DNA from: Clostridiales bacterium
GTDB lineage: Bacteria; Bacillota; Clostridia; Lachnospirales; Lachnospiraceae
Direction of reading: 5' to 3'
Assembly (NCBI GenBank): GCA_019424245.1
Contig: JAHYZV010000005.1
Span: forward strand, 1-64,000
DNA length: 64,000 nt
In this document: positions 36,171-47,723 of the stretch, one piece after another
How positions within the stretch are numbered: the first letter of the stretch is position 1
Layout: each line of letters starts with the position of its first letter
The notes under the pieces: model-generated
The model's database searches: none
What the model saw: only the letters and a program-made list of their open reading frames with translations
Told to the model about the DNA's origin: nothing
Program-made: the position numbers and the translations under genes

Positions 36171-37301
36171 TTAAGCCAATTCCCGCAGTCTGGCAACATC
36201 TTTCTTAATACACTCAACCACATAATCAGCTTCCCTGTGTGTAATTGTATGATTAATTGTCAGCCTTAGTGAACCTTCTGCTATTTTTTCATCAAGTCCA
36301 AGCGCAAGAAGGACATGTGAAGGCTTTCCTGAATTAGATGTACACGCTGAACCTGCAGATGCGCATATTCCCTGTTTGTTAAGCATTACAACCAGCATTC
36401 CGCCATTAACATACTGAAAACTGAAATTCATATTGCCCGTAACACGGATTTCCCTGCTTCCATTAAGTCTTGAATAAGGAATTTCTCTTAGTATTCTCTT
36501 AATCATATAGTCGCTGATTTTCTTTTCCTGCCTTGCCCTGTCAGAAAGTGTTTCATAAGCAATTCTTGCCGCCGTCGCAAGTCCTGCAATCCCAGCTACA
36601 TTTTCAGTGCCTGCCCTAAGTCCGTTCTCCTGTCCGCCTCCATGCATGAACCGTTCTGGCTTTCCGCCCCTGACATACAGAAATCCTACGCCCTTTGGTC
36701 CGCATATCTTATGTCCGCTTACATTTAAGAAATCAACGCCCAGCTTTTTCACATCAACATCAATATGTCCAAATGCCGCCACTGCATCAGAATGAACCTT
36801 TGCACCATACTCATGCGCAATTTCACATACATTTTCTATCGGCTGGATAGTTCCAATTTCATTATTAGCAAGCATAACTGACACTAAAAATGTATCATTT
36901 CTAATCATTTTTTCTAACTGTTCCAGCTTAACAATTCCCTGCTCATCAACTGGTGCAAATGTGACATCTATCCCATAATCCTTAAGCCACAGTGCCGATT
37001 CTGTCACAGCATGATGTTCTATTGAACTTACTATTATATGTCCCTGTTTTCTTTTCAGGCTCTCTGCTTTAACTGCCCAGTTATCCCCTTCCGTTCCACC
37101 AGAGGTGAAAAATATTTCATTTCTGTCAGCATTTATTATATCTGCAATAATATCTCTTGATTCCTCAACAACATTTTTAGCTTTTTCAGACAACCTGTAC
37201 ACACCTGACGGGTTTCCATAATCTCCCAAAAGATATGGAAGCATTGCTTCAGCCACTTCTTTTCTGACAGCAGTTGTCGCCGCATTGTCCATATATATCA
37301 T
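36171..37301 (-). CDS. Cysteine desulfurase
   Basis: A 376-residue PLP enzyme taking sulfur from cysteine for Fe-S clusters or thiolation. Seen: MIYMDNAATT at the start, SIEHHAV, SGHKICGPKG with PLP-binding Lys198, and the persulfide cysteine Cys320 in CASAGSACTSNSGKPSHVL. It belongs to the NifS/IscS group with the long Cys loop. No iscU or thiI gene lies beside it, so the acceptor is not visible. It is divergent from the flippase gene at 37384. Confidence 0.94.
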   Translation of the reverse strand: MIYMDNAATTAVRKEVAEAMLPYLLGDYGNPSGVYRLSEKAKNVVEESRDIIADIINADRNEIFFTSGGTEGDNWAVKAESLKRKQGHIIVSSIEHHAVTESALWLKDYGIDVTFAPVDEQGIVKLEQLEKMIRNDTFLVSVMLANNEIGTIQPIENVCEIAHEYGAKVHSDAVAAFGHIDVDVKKLGVDFLNVSGHKICGPKGVGFLYVRGGKPERFMHGGGQENGLRAGTENVAGIAGLATAARIAYETLSDRARQEKKISDYMIKRILREIPYSRLNGSREIRVTGNMNFSFQYVNGGMLVVMLNKQGICASAGSACTSNSGKPSHVLLALGLDEKIAEGSLRLTINHTITHREADYVVECIKKDVARLRELA

Positions 37302-37383
37302 TATATTTCCGCCCTGTAATTCCTTATAATATTGTATTCAGGCAGGGCATATATTGTTAATAAGTCTATCTGCGGTATCTGCT

Positions 37384-38892
37384 ATGAATAATAAATTATC
37401 CTTAAAAGGTGGCATATTCAAATCCGCCATAATACTTACAATTGCCGGCGTTCTATCAAAACTGCTCGGATTTTATTTTCGGATACTTCTCACTAATTAT
37501 ACAGGTGCTGCAGGAGTCGGACTATTCCAGATGTGCATACCTCTTATTGCGCTTGCATTTGCAGTATGCTGCAGTGGATTTTCTGTAGCTGTTTCAAAAT
37601 ATTCAGCATCATCTCCATCTCTGAAATGGCTTTTCTGCGTATTAAAGATTACTATTTCTCTTTCAATTGCCGTTATGCTTTTATTTCTTATATTCAGCGA
37701 TTTCATTGCAAACCATATATTTATGGAAAGCCGCTGTGAGGGAATAATCCGTATAACTGCAATCTCTCTGCCATTCATGTGCATACATAACTGCTTGTCT
37801 AATTACTATTACAGCCAGAAGGAATCTTTTCTGCCAGCCTCCTCGCAGCTTGTCGAACAGCTTGTGCGTATTGGCACTATTATACTTTATGTGCGCATAA
37901 AAAATGTATCAACAATATCAATTGCTGACGCAGTTACCGGTAATATATTCGGTGAATTTGCAGCTGCCACATACTGTGCTATCCCGCTGTTTTTCCGTTC
38001 CATTCATAATAAAAGCATGACGCAGAAGCTCTCCTGTTCACTCCGTGAATACAGATATATTGTTAAATATGCATTTCCAATTAACGCCAATCAGACTGTT
38101 CTGCATCTGCTTGAAGGGGCAGAAGCAATTCTTATTCCCGCAATCCTGTGCATGCATGGACTGTCAAAAGATGATGCAATAAGCCAGTTTGGTATACTTA
38201 CAGGAATGGCTCTTCCACTTGTGCTTTTTCCATGTACGGCAGCTAATTCATTTGCACTTATGCTTCTTCCAAAGGTATCTGATGAAAGTTCAAATGTCCT
38301 GTCTGACCATCTTGCTGTGACAGTAAAAAGAACAGTTTCCATGTGTTTGAGTCTCGGCATTATAAGCATATTTTTATTCATTAACTATGGTGCGCGCCTA
38401 GGTGCAATGATGTTCCACGAAGACTCTGTATACATATACACTTGTATTCTTTCATGGCTGTGTCCTTTCCTCTACTTAAAAATCAGCCTTACAAGCGTGA
38501 CTAATGGCATGGGACATACCGCCCTTACATTCATAATTAATATAACCGGAATTATCATCCGGCTTGCCTGTGTATTTCTGCTTATTCCAAAGCTTGGCAT
38601 AACCGGTTATCTGTATGGTGTTCTTATTAGCAACATATGCATGAGTCTGCTTTACATTTTTAATATATACAAGAAGTTGAACATCCAGCCAGACCCGTTT
38701 GGCAGTATAATTGTGCCATTATGTATTGCGGTCATATCTATATTTTCATCAAGAATTATATGCCGCATTGTATTTGGTCTTATAATAAAAGAAGCAGAAG
38801 AATACACTCTCCTGCTTACCGGTGCCGCCATATGCTGCATTGTATATATTATTCTCTTTATTCATGAACAATCGGAACAGCGTCCTTTATAG
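37384..38892 (+). CDS. MVF/SpoVB-type lipid flippase (oligosaccharide exporter superfamily)
   Basis: A 502-residue integral membrane protein with about 13-14 hydrophobic segments, of the MOP flippase superfamily. The N-terminal block LTIAGVLSKLLGFYFRILLT is characteristic of the SpoVB group, which move lipid-linked peptidoglycan or polysaccharide precursors. The frame opens with TTG at 37354; I prefer the ATG at 37384, although its ribosome site is weak. Its 3' end overlaps the convergent gene at 38858 by 35 bases. Confidence 0.88.
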   Translation: MNNKLSLKGGIFKSAIILTIAGVLSKLLGFYFRILLTNYTGAAGVGLFQMCIPLIALAFAVCCSGFSVAVSKYSASSPSLKWLFCVLKITISLSIAVMLLFLIFSDFIANHIFMESRCEGIIRITAISLPFMCIHNCLSNYYYSQKESFLPASSQLVEQLVRIGTIILYVRIKNVSTISIADAVTGNIFGEFAAATYCAIPLFFRSIHNKSMTQKLSCSLREYRYIVKYAFPINANQTVLHLLEGAEAILIPAILCMHGLSKDDAISQFGILTGMALPLVLFPCTAANSFALMLLPKVSDESSNVLSDHLAVTVKRTVSMCLSLGIISIFLFINYGARLGAMMFHEDSVYIYTCILSWLCPFLYLKISLTSVTNGMGHTALTFIINITGIIIRLACVFLLIPKLGITGYLYGVLISNICMSLLYIFNIYKKLNIQPDPFGSIIVPLCIAVISIFSSRIICRIVFGLIIKEAEEYTLLLTGAAICCIVYIILFIHEQSEQRPL

Positions 38893-39175
38893 ACGGTGCC
38901 GCTTCCCAATAGTCAAGTCTGGATTCGTACTGCTGCCTTATCCATTCCACGGCAGCAAGACGACCATCTTCTGTCAGTTCAAATATCTCTGTTGTCTTAT
39001 CTTCTTCCTTAACAGCACATGAAGCATATGGCCCGCGCCACACGCACGCAGAAAGCTTTAAATCAGGCTTTTCTCCTGTCTGCTTAAGCATATATCTCAT
39101 TCCATTGTGCTGTCCTGTATACACACCCTTGTATTTGAAGAAATTAAGTGGCATTATTCCATTCGGATCAATCAT
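38858..39175 (-). CDS. Hypothetical protein, 105 residues
   Basis: I do not recognise this small soluble protein. It begins MIDPNGIMPLNFFKYKGVYT and contains GMRYMLKQTGEKPDLKLSAC, WRGPYASCAV and an acidic LTEDGRLAAVEWI segment. There are two Cys and several aromatic residues. The ATG at 39175 has AAGG eight bases upstream and lies within the last codons of the membrane protein gene, implying coupled translation. The 3' end overlaps the flippase. Confidence 0.7.
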   Translation of the reverse strand: MIDPNGIMPLNFFKYKGVYTGQHNGMRYMLKQTGEKPDLKLSACVWRGPYASCAVKEEDKTTEIFELTEDGRLAAVEWIRQQYESRLDYWEAAPSIKDAVPIVHE

Positions 39176-39644
39176 TGCCATCACCTTCCACACCATTATT
39201 ATTCTTTATAAGCTTCTCATTATAAAATGCGCCACCTAAATACATAATTCCTATTACAACCGGAAGGCATATAAGAATCAGCATGTTACCAGTTATTGAA
39301 TACTTAGATACCACAAATACTATTATTAAATCAACAACTCCTGCTATAGTCATAACAATTCCATAAACTTTGATTTTATTAACTGCATCAACAGCACCTA
39401 TGTTTGTCATTCCATAAAATCCAGCAATTGCAAAGTAAACTCCTTCCACAATAACTGCTATAAATGCTATATTCAGCAGCTTGACAACCATATATAATGC
39501 CTTTCCCTGCTCTGTTGCTGAAAATGAATATAGCTCTGACATAATATAAAATGCATAAAATGCCATTATAATTCCCATCGTTACCGCAAGCATTGATGCT
39601 AATTTAAGAATTCTGCACTTTGACTTTTCTGTTACTACGCTCAT
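39168..39644 (-). CDS. Hypothetical four-helix membrane protein
   Basis: A 158-residue protein with four membrane segments (residues about 15-36, 55-78, 88-110 and 120-140), short loops and a charged, Asn-rich C-terminus. I do not recognise its family. It is translated just ahead of the small protein at 38858, with overlap, so the two probably act together; that is inference. Confidence 0.7.
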   Translation of the reverse strand: MSVVTEKSKCRILKLASMLAVTMGIIMAFYAFYIMSELYSFSATEQGKALYMVVKLLNIAFIAVIVEGVYFAIAGFYGMTNIGAVDAVNKIKVYGIVMTIAGVVDLIIVFVVSKYSITGNMLILICLPVVIGIMYLGGAFYNEKLIKNNNGVEGDGND

Positions 39645-39739
39645 GTTCTTATCTCCGTTTTCTGATGATTAATGATTATAACATGGGATTGGGGATTTTT
39701 AAAGGGTGGGATGTATAGCACGAGTCCATTATGTATTGA

Positions 39740-39892
39740 TTATTCTTTATTATTAACCCTCTGTGTATTCTCATCTATATCTTTATAACCATACTTTTCA
39801 TCCCGGTATGAAGCTAATTCTGCATCGTAATCTGTAATATTTCCCTCTTTTATCATTTTTAATAATTCTTCTAGTGCTTGTTCTTTTGACAT
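39740..39892 (-). CDS. Small acidic protein, 50 residues
   Basis: A short frame with AGGAG at six to seven bases before ATG. The product reads MSKEQALEELLKMIKEGNIT and then DYDAELASYRDEKYG, a helix-rich, acidic chain ending ...NNKE. The amphipathic first helix and strong ribosome site support a real gene. I do not recognise the family. It stands alone, 95 bases upstream of the membrane-protein gene. The 200 bases between it and metA (39893-40099) hold no other gene I can support. Confidence 0.6.
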   Translation of the reverse strand: MSKEQALEELLKMIKEGNITDYDAELASYRDEKYGYKDIDENTQRVNNKE

Positions 39893-40099
39893 TGTGTTCT
39901 CCTGTATAAACCCATTACAGCTATCTTATAAATAAAAAAGCATAATTATTATTGGATGGGCGGTGTATCCATCATCTCAGGTACTCCGAGGAGTGTGTCA
40001 GGAACCATTTCCGACCTCAATAATAACTATGCTAATCAACAATATATTCTTTTGAGCAAAAATATACACACCATTTATTTCAATAATTCTACAGCTCCC

Positions 40100-41032
40100 T
40101 TAAATACAGTAATTATCATAACTTTCATTAAGGTCATAAGGAGTTATCTGGTATACATAATAATTCAACCAGTTAGTATAGAGATTGTTGGCGTGGCTTC
40201 TCCATGAGAGCAATGGTTTTCTGTTGCAGTCGTCATCAGGATAATAATTTACCGGAAGGTCAGGCTCAATTCCTTTGTCAATATCACGCTTATATTCCTG
40301 ATCAAGAGTTAATCTGTCATATTCAGGGTGTCCCATAACAAAAATCTCTTTCCCGCCATCGCCAAGAACAATATATATTCCTGCCTCATCTGAATCTGCA
40401 AGTACTTTAAGTCTTGGATTGTCAAGAATCTGCTGTCTGCTTGCCTGTGTATATCTTGAATGTGGTGCCATGAATACATCATCAAAGCCTCTTACTAAAG
40501 GCTCTTTTCTATTCATAACCCTGTGCTTGTACACACCTGACAGCTTCTTCGGAAGTAATTCCTTCTTAATACCATAATGGTAATACAATCCTGCCTGCGC
40601 ACCCCAACATATATGAATTGTTGATGTAACATGCTTCTTAGACCACTCCATTACTGTTATAAGTTCATCCCAGTAATTAACCTCTTCAAATTCAAGCTTC
40701 TCAACAGGTGCACCTGTAATAATCATTCCATCATAATTATTGTTCTTAATCTCTTCAAAAGTCTGATAAAACTTCTTAATATGTGAAGCTGATGTATTCT
40801 TTGAAACATGTGATGACATCTGTAAAAATGTAACATCTATCTGTAAAGGTGTATTAGATAACCCTCTTAAAAGCTGTAATTCTGTGTCCTGCTTTATAGG
40901 CATAAGATTAAGAACTATTATCTCCAAAGGTCTTATATTCTGTGAAATAGCTCTGTTTTCGTCCATGACGAATATATTCTCTTCTTCCAATTCTGCTTTA
41001 GCTGGTAAATCACTCTGAATCTTAATTGGCAT
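40100..41032 (-). CDS. metA: Homoserine O-acyltransferase (probably acetyl-CoA type)
   Basis: A 310-residue enzyme that activates homoserine for methionine synthesis. The catalytic Cys142 is in [15 protein letters not shown], and His235 and Glu237 are in MGHPEYDR. Glu111 in [10 protein letters not shown] is the residue that in characterised MetA proteins favours acetyl-CoA, whereas Gly favours succinyl-CoA. So homoserine O-acetyltransferase activity is the better prediction. It starts 40 bases after the stop of the GNAT gene of the toxin-antitoxin pair. No SAM riboswitch lies in that gap. Confidence 0.95.
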   Translation of the reverse strand: MPIKIQSDLPAKAELEEENIFVMDENRAISQNIRPLEIIVLNLMPIKQDTELQLLRGLSNTPLQIDVTFLQMSSHVSKNTSASHIKKFYQTFEEIKNNNYDGMIITGAPVEKLEFEEVNYWDELITVMEWSKKHVTSTIHICWGAQAGLYYHYGIKKELLPKKLSGVYKHRVMNRKEPLVRGFDDVFMAPHSRYTQASRQQILDNPRLKVLADSDEAGIYIVLGDGGKEIFVMGHPEYDRLTLDQEYKRDIDKGIEPDLPVNYYPDDDCNRKPLLSWRSHANNLYTNWLNYYVYQITPYDLNESYDNYCI

Positions 41033-41072
41033 TATTGTTCCTTCTTTCTGTTATCATTGTTGTCTGATTATA

Positions 41073-41675
41073 TCATATCACCTTTAATAACTGAACCAAA
41101 GTATGTGAGTTTTCTTTATATTTTTTTGTAACTTTGGTGTCAAACCTTTTAAAACCATTCTGCTTTTCATAAAAATCTAATAATCTATCCTTATTTTCAG
41201 ATTCTAGAAAAACAACCATCCCACCAACCATATATTGTAGTTCTTTTACTTTTCCAAGCGCAATTGAAAGCAAATTGTCTCCCGAAATTGTATTTCCAAT
41301 ACTATCATCATAATTTTTCCCTAACTGTGCTATCAAATATGCTGACAACGAATATTTTCCATTATCAGAGTTCTGTTCACTTACCCTTGCAATTTTTCTT
41401 CTTACTGTATTACTAAATTCATCTGTATTAACGGTAATTGGTTTAATTGTTATTGTAAAATACCCAACTATATTATTCTTGTCTGGCGAAATCACAATAT
41501 ATGTAACCGACTGGTTTTTCTTTGTAAAATCTATAGATTGTTCTGCAAGAAAACTTTCAACATCAAGATTTTTCTCACATTTAAAACTGGAGAAAACCTG
41601 CCTGAGCATGTCTTCTCCAGCTTTTCCCATTTTTATATATTCTCTGATATTTAATACTAAAAAATCATCCTCCAT
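41073..41675 (-). CDS. GNAT-type acetyltransferase, probable toxin of a TA pair
   Basis: A 200-residue protein with a C-terminal acetyltransferase fold. A family-specific N-terminus (FLVLNIREYIKMGKAGEDML) precedes YIVISPDKNNIVGYFTITIK, then YLIAQLGKNYDDSIGNTISG and a C-terminal MVVFLESENKDRLLDFYEKQNGF cut at 20. Such chains next to a small upstream gene are typical of GNAT toxins. The start overlaps the small antitoxin-like gene by 11 bases. Acetylation of charged tRNAs is known for related toxins (TacT, AtaT); here it is inference. Confidence 0.75.
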   Translation of the reverse strand: MEDDFLVLNIREYIKMGKAGEDMLRQVFSSFKCEKNLDVESFLAEQSIDFTKKNQSVTYIVISPDKNNIVGYFTITIKPITVNTDEFSNTVRRKIARVSEQNSDNGKYSLSAYLIAQLGKNYDDSIGNTISGDNLLSIALGKVKELQYMVGGMVVFLESENKDRLLDFYEKQNGFKRFDTKVTKKYKENSHTLVQLLKVI

Positions 41676-41862
41676 ATAATTTTTTCCACTTCTCCATTAC
41701 TCTGTATACTTCATCTGTTTCATGTATTTCTCTGTATCTGCAAGAAGATGGACTTGATTCTGAAAGATATTCTTTATATGACATTTCAATCGCATCAGCG
41801 AATTGTTCAACCTGTTTCTTACCTGAAACCACAAAATTCTTGGTAATGCTTGAAGTTGCCAT
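41665..41862 (-). CDS. Small partner of the GNAT gene, probable antitoxin
   Basis: A 65-residue protein beginning MATSSITKNFVVSGKKQVEQ. I recall proteins with this N-terminus (MATSSI-hydrophobic-V-x-D/S-x-K-x-V) as common small partners of GNAT genes in Firmicutes, often on mobile elements. The C-terminal part is charged (DEVYRVMEKWKK). It has a strong GGAGG site, its own promoter and an 11-base overlap with the GNAT gene, as expected of an antitoxin made first. It is not an obvious ribbon-helix-helix protein, unlike DUF1778 antitoxins of known GNAT systems. Confidence 0.7.
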   Translation of the reverse strand: MATSSITKNFVVSGKKQVEQFADAIEMSYKEYLSESSPSSCRYREIHETDEVYRVMEKWKKLYGG

Positions 41863-41909
41863 ACATAATCACCTCCATATCTTTCTTTAACAAATTGTTT
41901 TCTATTAAT

Positions 41910-41938
41910 ATTATATTAGACATATATAACATTATCAA
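41910..41938 (-). promoter_or_regulatory. Promoter of the antitoxin-GNAT unit
   Basis: TTGATA (41933-41938) and consensus TATAAT (41910-41915) with 17-base spacing on the minus strand, in the 88-base gap after ligA. Confidence 0.72.
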
Positions 41939-41950
41939 TCTGTTATTTCT

Positions 41951-44714
<2,764 letters not shown>

Positions 44715-44805
44715 GTTTCCTCCAATTCTTATCTTCATTGCTGATAAGTTCAAATCAATATACAGATGTATTAATTCTAACAAAAGAAAAAAATTAATTC
44801 AATTG

Positions 44806-44834
44806 TTGCGGGTTTTAATTTAATAATGTATAGT
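44806..44834 (+). promoter_or_regulatory. Promoter of tRNA-Arg
   Basis: TTGCGG (44806-44811) and TATAGT (44829-44834) with 17-base spacing, 30 bases before the tRNA. Confidence 0.6.
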
Positions 44835-44863
44835 ATATAAGCATATAAATTATTATATGTTGT

Positions 44864-44937
44864 GTACATGTAGCTTAGCTGGATAAAGCGTTCGCCTCCG
44901 GAGCGGAAGATCGTGGGTTCGAATCCCATCATGTACA
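44864..44937 (+). tRNA. tRNA-Arg (anticodon CCG)
   Basis: A 74-nt cloverleaf. The acceptor stem GTACATG (44864-44870) pairs fully with CATGTAC (44930-44936). The anticodon arm TTCGC-CTCCGGA-GCGGA has anticodon CCG, reading CGG (Arg). The T arm is GTGGG-TTCGAAT-CCCAT. CCA is not encoded. It lies alone between two minus-strand genes. Confidence 0.96.
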
Positions 44938-44956
44938 TTATTGTATTATTCTGTCC

Positions 44957-45853
44957 CTACATAGTTATCAATCTTTCTGTTCTGTTATATTCATATACAT
45001 GATCAGAAAGGACTTCATCTGCAGCAACCCCTTCTGTATTAACTTCCTTTACCATATTAACAAGTTCATCTTTCTCAAACATCGAAAGTTTGGGAAGAAG
45101 TATAACCTCATGCACTGATGAGGGCAGTATATACAGATCTGCTCCCAGCTTCTGTGCAAAATCATACAATACATTCTCATATAATATGCAGGCTGCACCA
45201 TTCAGTTTGCTTTCATTCGTAAGCACATACATATCAGACGGAACATAATCTTTTAAATCAACTTCCTCTCCATCCACATTAACACCACATTTTTCAAAAA
45301 GTGCGGCCATTGAACTAATCTTACTGTGAAGCAGATCCGGTGTATTCTTCAAAGCAGCTTTATACACATCATCAATAGTTACATTCCAGTTTTTCAAATT
45401 GTTATTATATATTAATGCTGTTGCACTTCTTCCATATTCATTATCAAGCAGACAGTAAAACACCACAGCAAGGTCAAGTATTCTCTTATGAGGCACCTGT
45501 TCGAGCAGTTTTTCATTACTTCTGTAATTGACGACCTTATAAACAATCTTGTCCTTTATAGTGTCAAAATGCTTAAGAATATTTACATCAAATGTAACAT
45601 TATTCTTATTCTGTTCATATATAACCTCTATCTGTCGTATTATGTTCTTAATATTCTCACCATTCGTATACAATTCATAAAAGCTGTCCAGATATATAGT
45701 TGGCGCGATGTCTTTCCCCTTCTCCATAATAACAAGCCCATCCATCTCACAGCCATTATTCTTAATCACATGATTAATAGTAATATTACCACCTTCTCCA
45801 GCTATATACCCTGCATTCATCTTAATATATTCCACAAATTCCTTATACTCCAT
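44957..45853 (-). CDS. DUF5688 family protein
   Basis: A 298-residue cytosolic protein of unknown function, whose pattern matches what I recall as DUF5688, common in Lachnospiraceae. It has the conserved PTIYLDSFYELYTNG early, LDLAVVFYCLLDNEYGRSAT in the middle, MYVLTNESKLNGAACILYEN, and a C-terminal DLYILPSSVHEVILLP. No catalytic motif is apparent. It follows a tRNA gene and shares no operon with its neighbours. Confidence 0.7.
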   Translation of the reverse strand: MEYKEFVEYIKMNAGYIAGEGGNITINHVIKNNGCEMDGLVIMEKGKDIAPTIYLDSFYELYTNGENIKNIIRQIEVIYEQNKNNVTFDVNILKHFDTIKDKIVYKVVNYRSNEKLLEQVPHKRILDLAVVFYCLLDNEYGRSATALIYNNNLKNWNVTIDDVYKAALKNTPDLLHSKISSMAALFEKCGVNVDGEEVDLKDYVPSDMYVLTNESKLNGAACILYENVLYDFAQKLGADLYILPSSVHEVILLPKLSMFEKDELVNMVKEVNTEGVAADEVLSDHVYEYNRTERLITM

Positions 45854-46000
45854 ATACCTTTTCCTTTCAAATGTTTCCTATCCCCCTGCGCACGGAATTT
45901 AATAAATGTTTTGTACAAGTAATATAGTATATCAATAACAAATCTCTGTCAACAATATATATAGTATTCTATATGTTTTGTCGTGTTCTGTTGAGTTTAT

Positions 46001-46073
46001 GTCGCATTTGGTATAAAAAATGTCGTATCTGGTATAAAAAAAGCTTTTTTCAGCTCATTTTACCAGATACGAC
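46001..46073 (-). terminator. Terminator after pepD, with tandem copy
   Basis: GTCGTATCTGGTA (46061-46073 read on minus) pairs perfectly over 13 bp with TACCAGATACGAC (46022-46034), followed by ATTTTTTATA on the minus strand. The right arm is repeated with changes at 46001-46013 and again, more loosely, near 45980. It contains an inner AGCTGAAAAAAGCT stem. The 250 bases between pepD and the DUF5688 gene hold nothing else I can support. Confidence 0.75.
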
Positions 46074-46102
46074 TAACACAATATATAGTATTATTCAATT
46101 AT

Positions 46103-47545
46103 TCATGCCAACTGTTTTAAAACGTCAGTTATAAGCTCCCATGTCCTTTGTGTCGAAGCAATATCCAATTTTTCTTTTACAGTATGGATATCAATTATAT
46201 CAGGGCCAAACGATACACAGTCAAGGTCATCAATCTTTGCAGCCATAATACCGCATTCAACACCTGCATGCATTGTTTCCACCAAAGCCTCTTTATTAAA
46301 AAGTCTATTATAAGATTCACACAACATATCCCTGATTGCAGAATTCTTCTTAAATTTCCATGCTGGATAAACACCTTTAAGTTCATAAGTTCCACCAAGA
46401 TATTCAGTCATTTTTCCAACCTTATCAGTAAGATATTCTTTTTCACTCTGCGAACTGCTCCTTATTAAGTAGGTTGCTGCAAATGTTTTCTCAGCCAGCT
46501 CTGTAATCCCCAGATTAAGTGAAGTCTGCACCAGCCCCTTGATATCATTACTCATCTTAACAACACCATCAGGTATAAAATTAAGCACATTTATAAGCAT
46601 CTGTGTTGTCGCATCATCACATGCCAAAGTGCTGCCTTCACCTTCACAATTCACCTTGATGGTAAGCTGTGGGTCAGTAACCGAATACTCCTCTTTCAAG
46701 ACATTTGCAGTATTATTAAGAAGCTCTGCAACCTTATCTGCTTCCTGTGTCATTATAACCGCATCAGCAAATGGAGCTATAGAATTATCTTTTTCACCAC
46801 CTGATATGCTTACAATATTCACACATTCTTTAACAGCAAAAAGAAGACGTCCCATCAGAATATTTGCATTAGCTCTCTGGCATATTATATCTGTTCCAGA
46901 ATGTCCGCTTGTAAGACCATTAATTTTAATAGACATCTGCGTTCCTGTGATGTCCGATTTTTTCAATGGATAAGAAGCCTTTAAAGTTGCTCCTCCTGCA
47001 CATCCTGAAAGGAATATTCCCTCCTCCTCAGAATCTATATTAAGCATAATTTTGCTTTCAAGACAGTCAGTATTAATTGCCTCAGCGCCAAGCATTCCAA
47101 TTTCCTCGTCTACCGTAAACACAGCCTCAATCGGCGGATGACACATATCCTTGCTGTCTAATATAGCAAGCGCATACGCAACTGCAATTCCATCATCTGC
47201 ACCTAAGGTTGTCCTGTCAGCCTTGACATAGCCATCATCTATATAAAGGTCAAGACCTTCTTTTTCCATATCTTTAACCTTATCATTCGTTTTGACGGCA
47301 ACCATATCAATATGTCCATGCAAAATAACAGGTGCCGCCTTGCTCTCGCAGTTACTTGCCGGTTTTTTAATTATCACATTATAACTTTCGTCCTGCTTAA
47401 ACCACAGATTTCTCTCACGTGCAAATTCACACAGATAATCACTTATCTGCTTCACATTGCCTGAGCCATGTGGAATTGCACATATCTGTTCAAAATATTT
47501 AAAGACAGCTTGTGGCTGTAAATCTGCTAAAATGTTGTTACTCAT
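46103..47545 (-). CDS. pepD: Cytosol nonspecific dipeptidase / aminoacyl-histidine dipeptidase
   Basis: A 480-residue M20-family zinc dipeptidase that cleaves Xaa-His and other dipeptides. Seen: PVILHGHIDMVAVK with the first zinc ligand, TTLGADDGIAVAYALAILDS, and VFTVDEEIGMLGAE with the catalytic Glu. GHSGTDI marks the dimerisation lid domain, and MHAGVECGIMAAK lies near the C-terminus. Length matches the family. It appears monocistronic. Confidence 0.95.
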   Translation of the reverse strand: MSNNILADLQPQAVFKYFEQICAIPHGSGNVKQISDYLCEFARERNLWFKQDESYNVIIKKPASNCESKAAPVILHGHIDMVAVKTNDKVKDMEKEGLDLYIDDGYVKADRTTLGADDGIAVAYALAILDSKDMCHPPIEAVFTVDEEIGMLGAEAINTDCLESKIMLNIDSEEEGIFLSGCAGGATLKASYPLKKSDITGTQMSIKINGLTSGHSGTDIICQRANANILMGRLLFAVKECVNIVSISGGEKDNSIAPFADAVIMTQEADKVAELLNNTANVLKEEYSVTDPQLTIKVNCEGEGSTLACDDATTQMLINVLNFIPDGVVKMSNDIKGLVQTSLNLGITELAEKTFAATYLIRSSSQSEKEYLTDKVGKMTEYLGGTYELKGVYPAWKFKKNSAIRDMLCESYNRLFNKEALVETMHAGVECGIMAAKIDDLDCVSFGPDIIDIHTVKEKLDIASTQRTWELITDVLKQLA

Positions 47546-47652
47546 ATTTTACCTCCTTTACCTACTATTTCATCACCTTTAGCAGCTTTAATAGGTTTTT
47601 GCCCCATTCATACATTAATTTCATATGCCATTTTACACTATCGTGTGTGGTG

Positions 47653-47683
47653 GAATGGGCGACAGGATATCTCCACCGCCCAT
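47653..47683. repeat. Small palindromic element between spoIIP and pepD
   Basis: ATGGGCG and CGCCCAT form a stem around an inner GGA...TCC hairpin (loop GATA). There is no T-run, so it is not a normal terminator. The 180-base gap holds no gene I can support. Confidence 0.5.
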
Positions 47684-47723
47684 TATAGGGAAAATGTGAG
47701 GTAAAAACAAGATGCGCTTCGCG

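Noticed and set aside
39956..40207. 83-codon plus-strand frame overlapping the 3' end of metA
   Set aside because: No ribosome site, and half is antisense to metA. The first part (GGVSIISGTPRSVSGTISDL) looks protein-like but has no start signal, so I leave it as unexplained.
41033..41072. Possible SAM riboswitch ahead of metA
   Set aside because: Only 40 bases separate metA from the GNAT stop, too short for any known SAM riboswitch.
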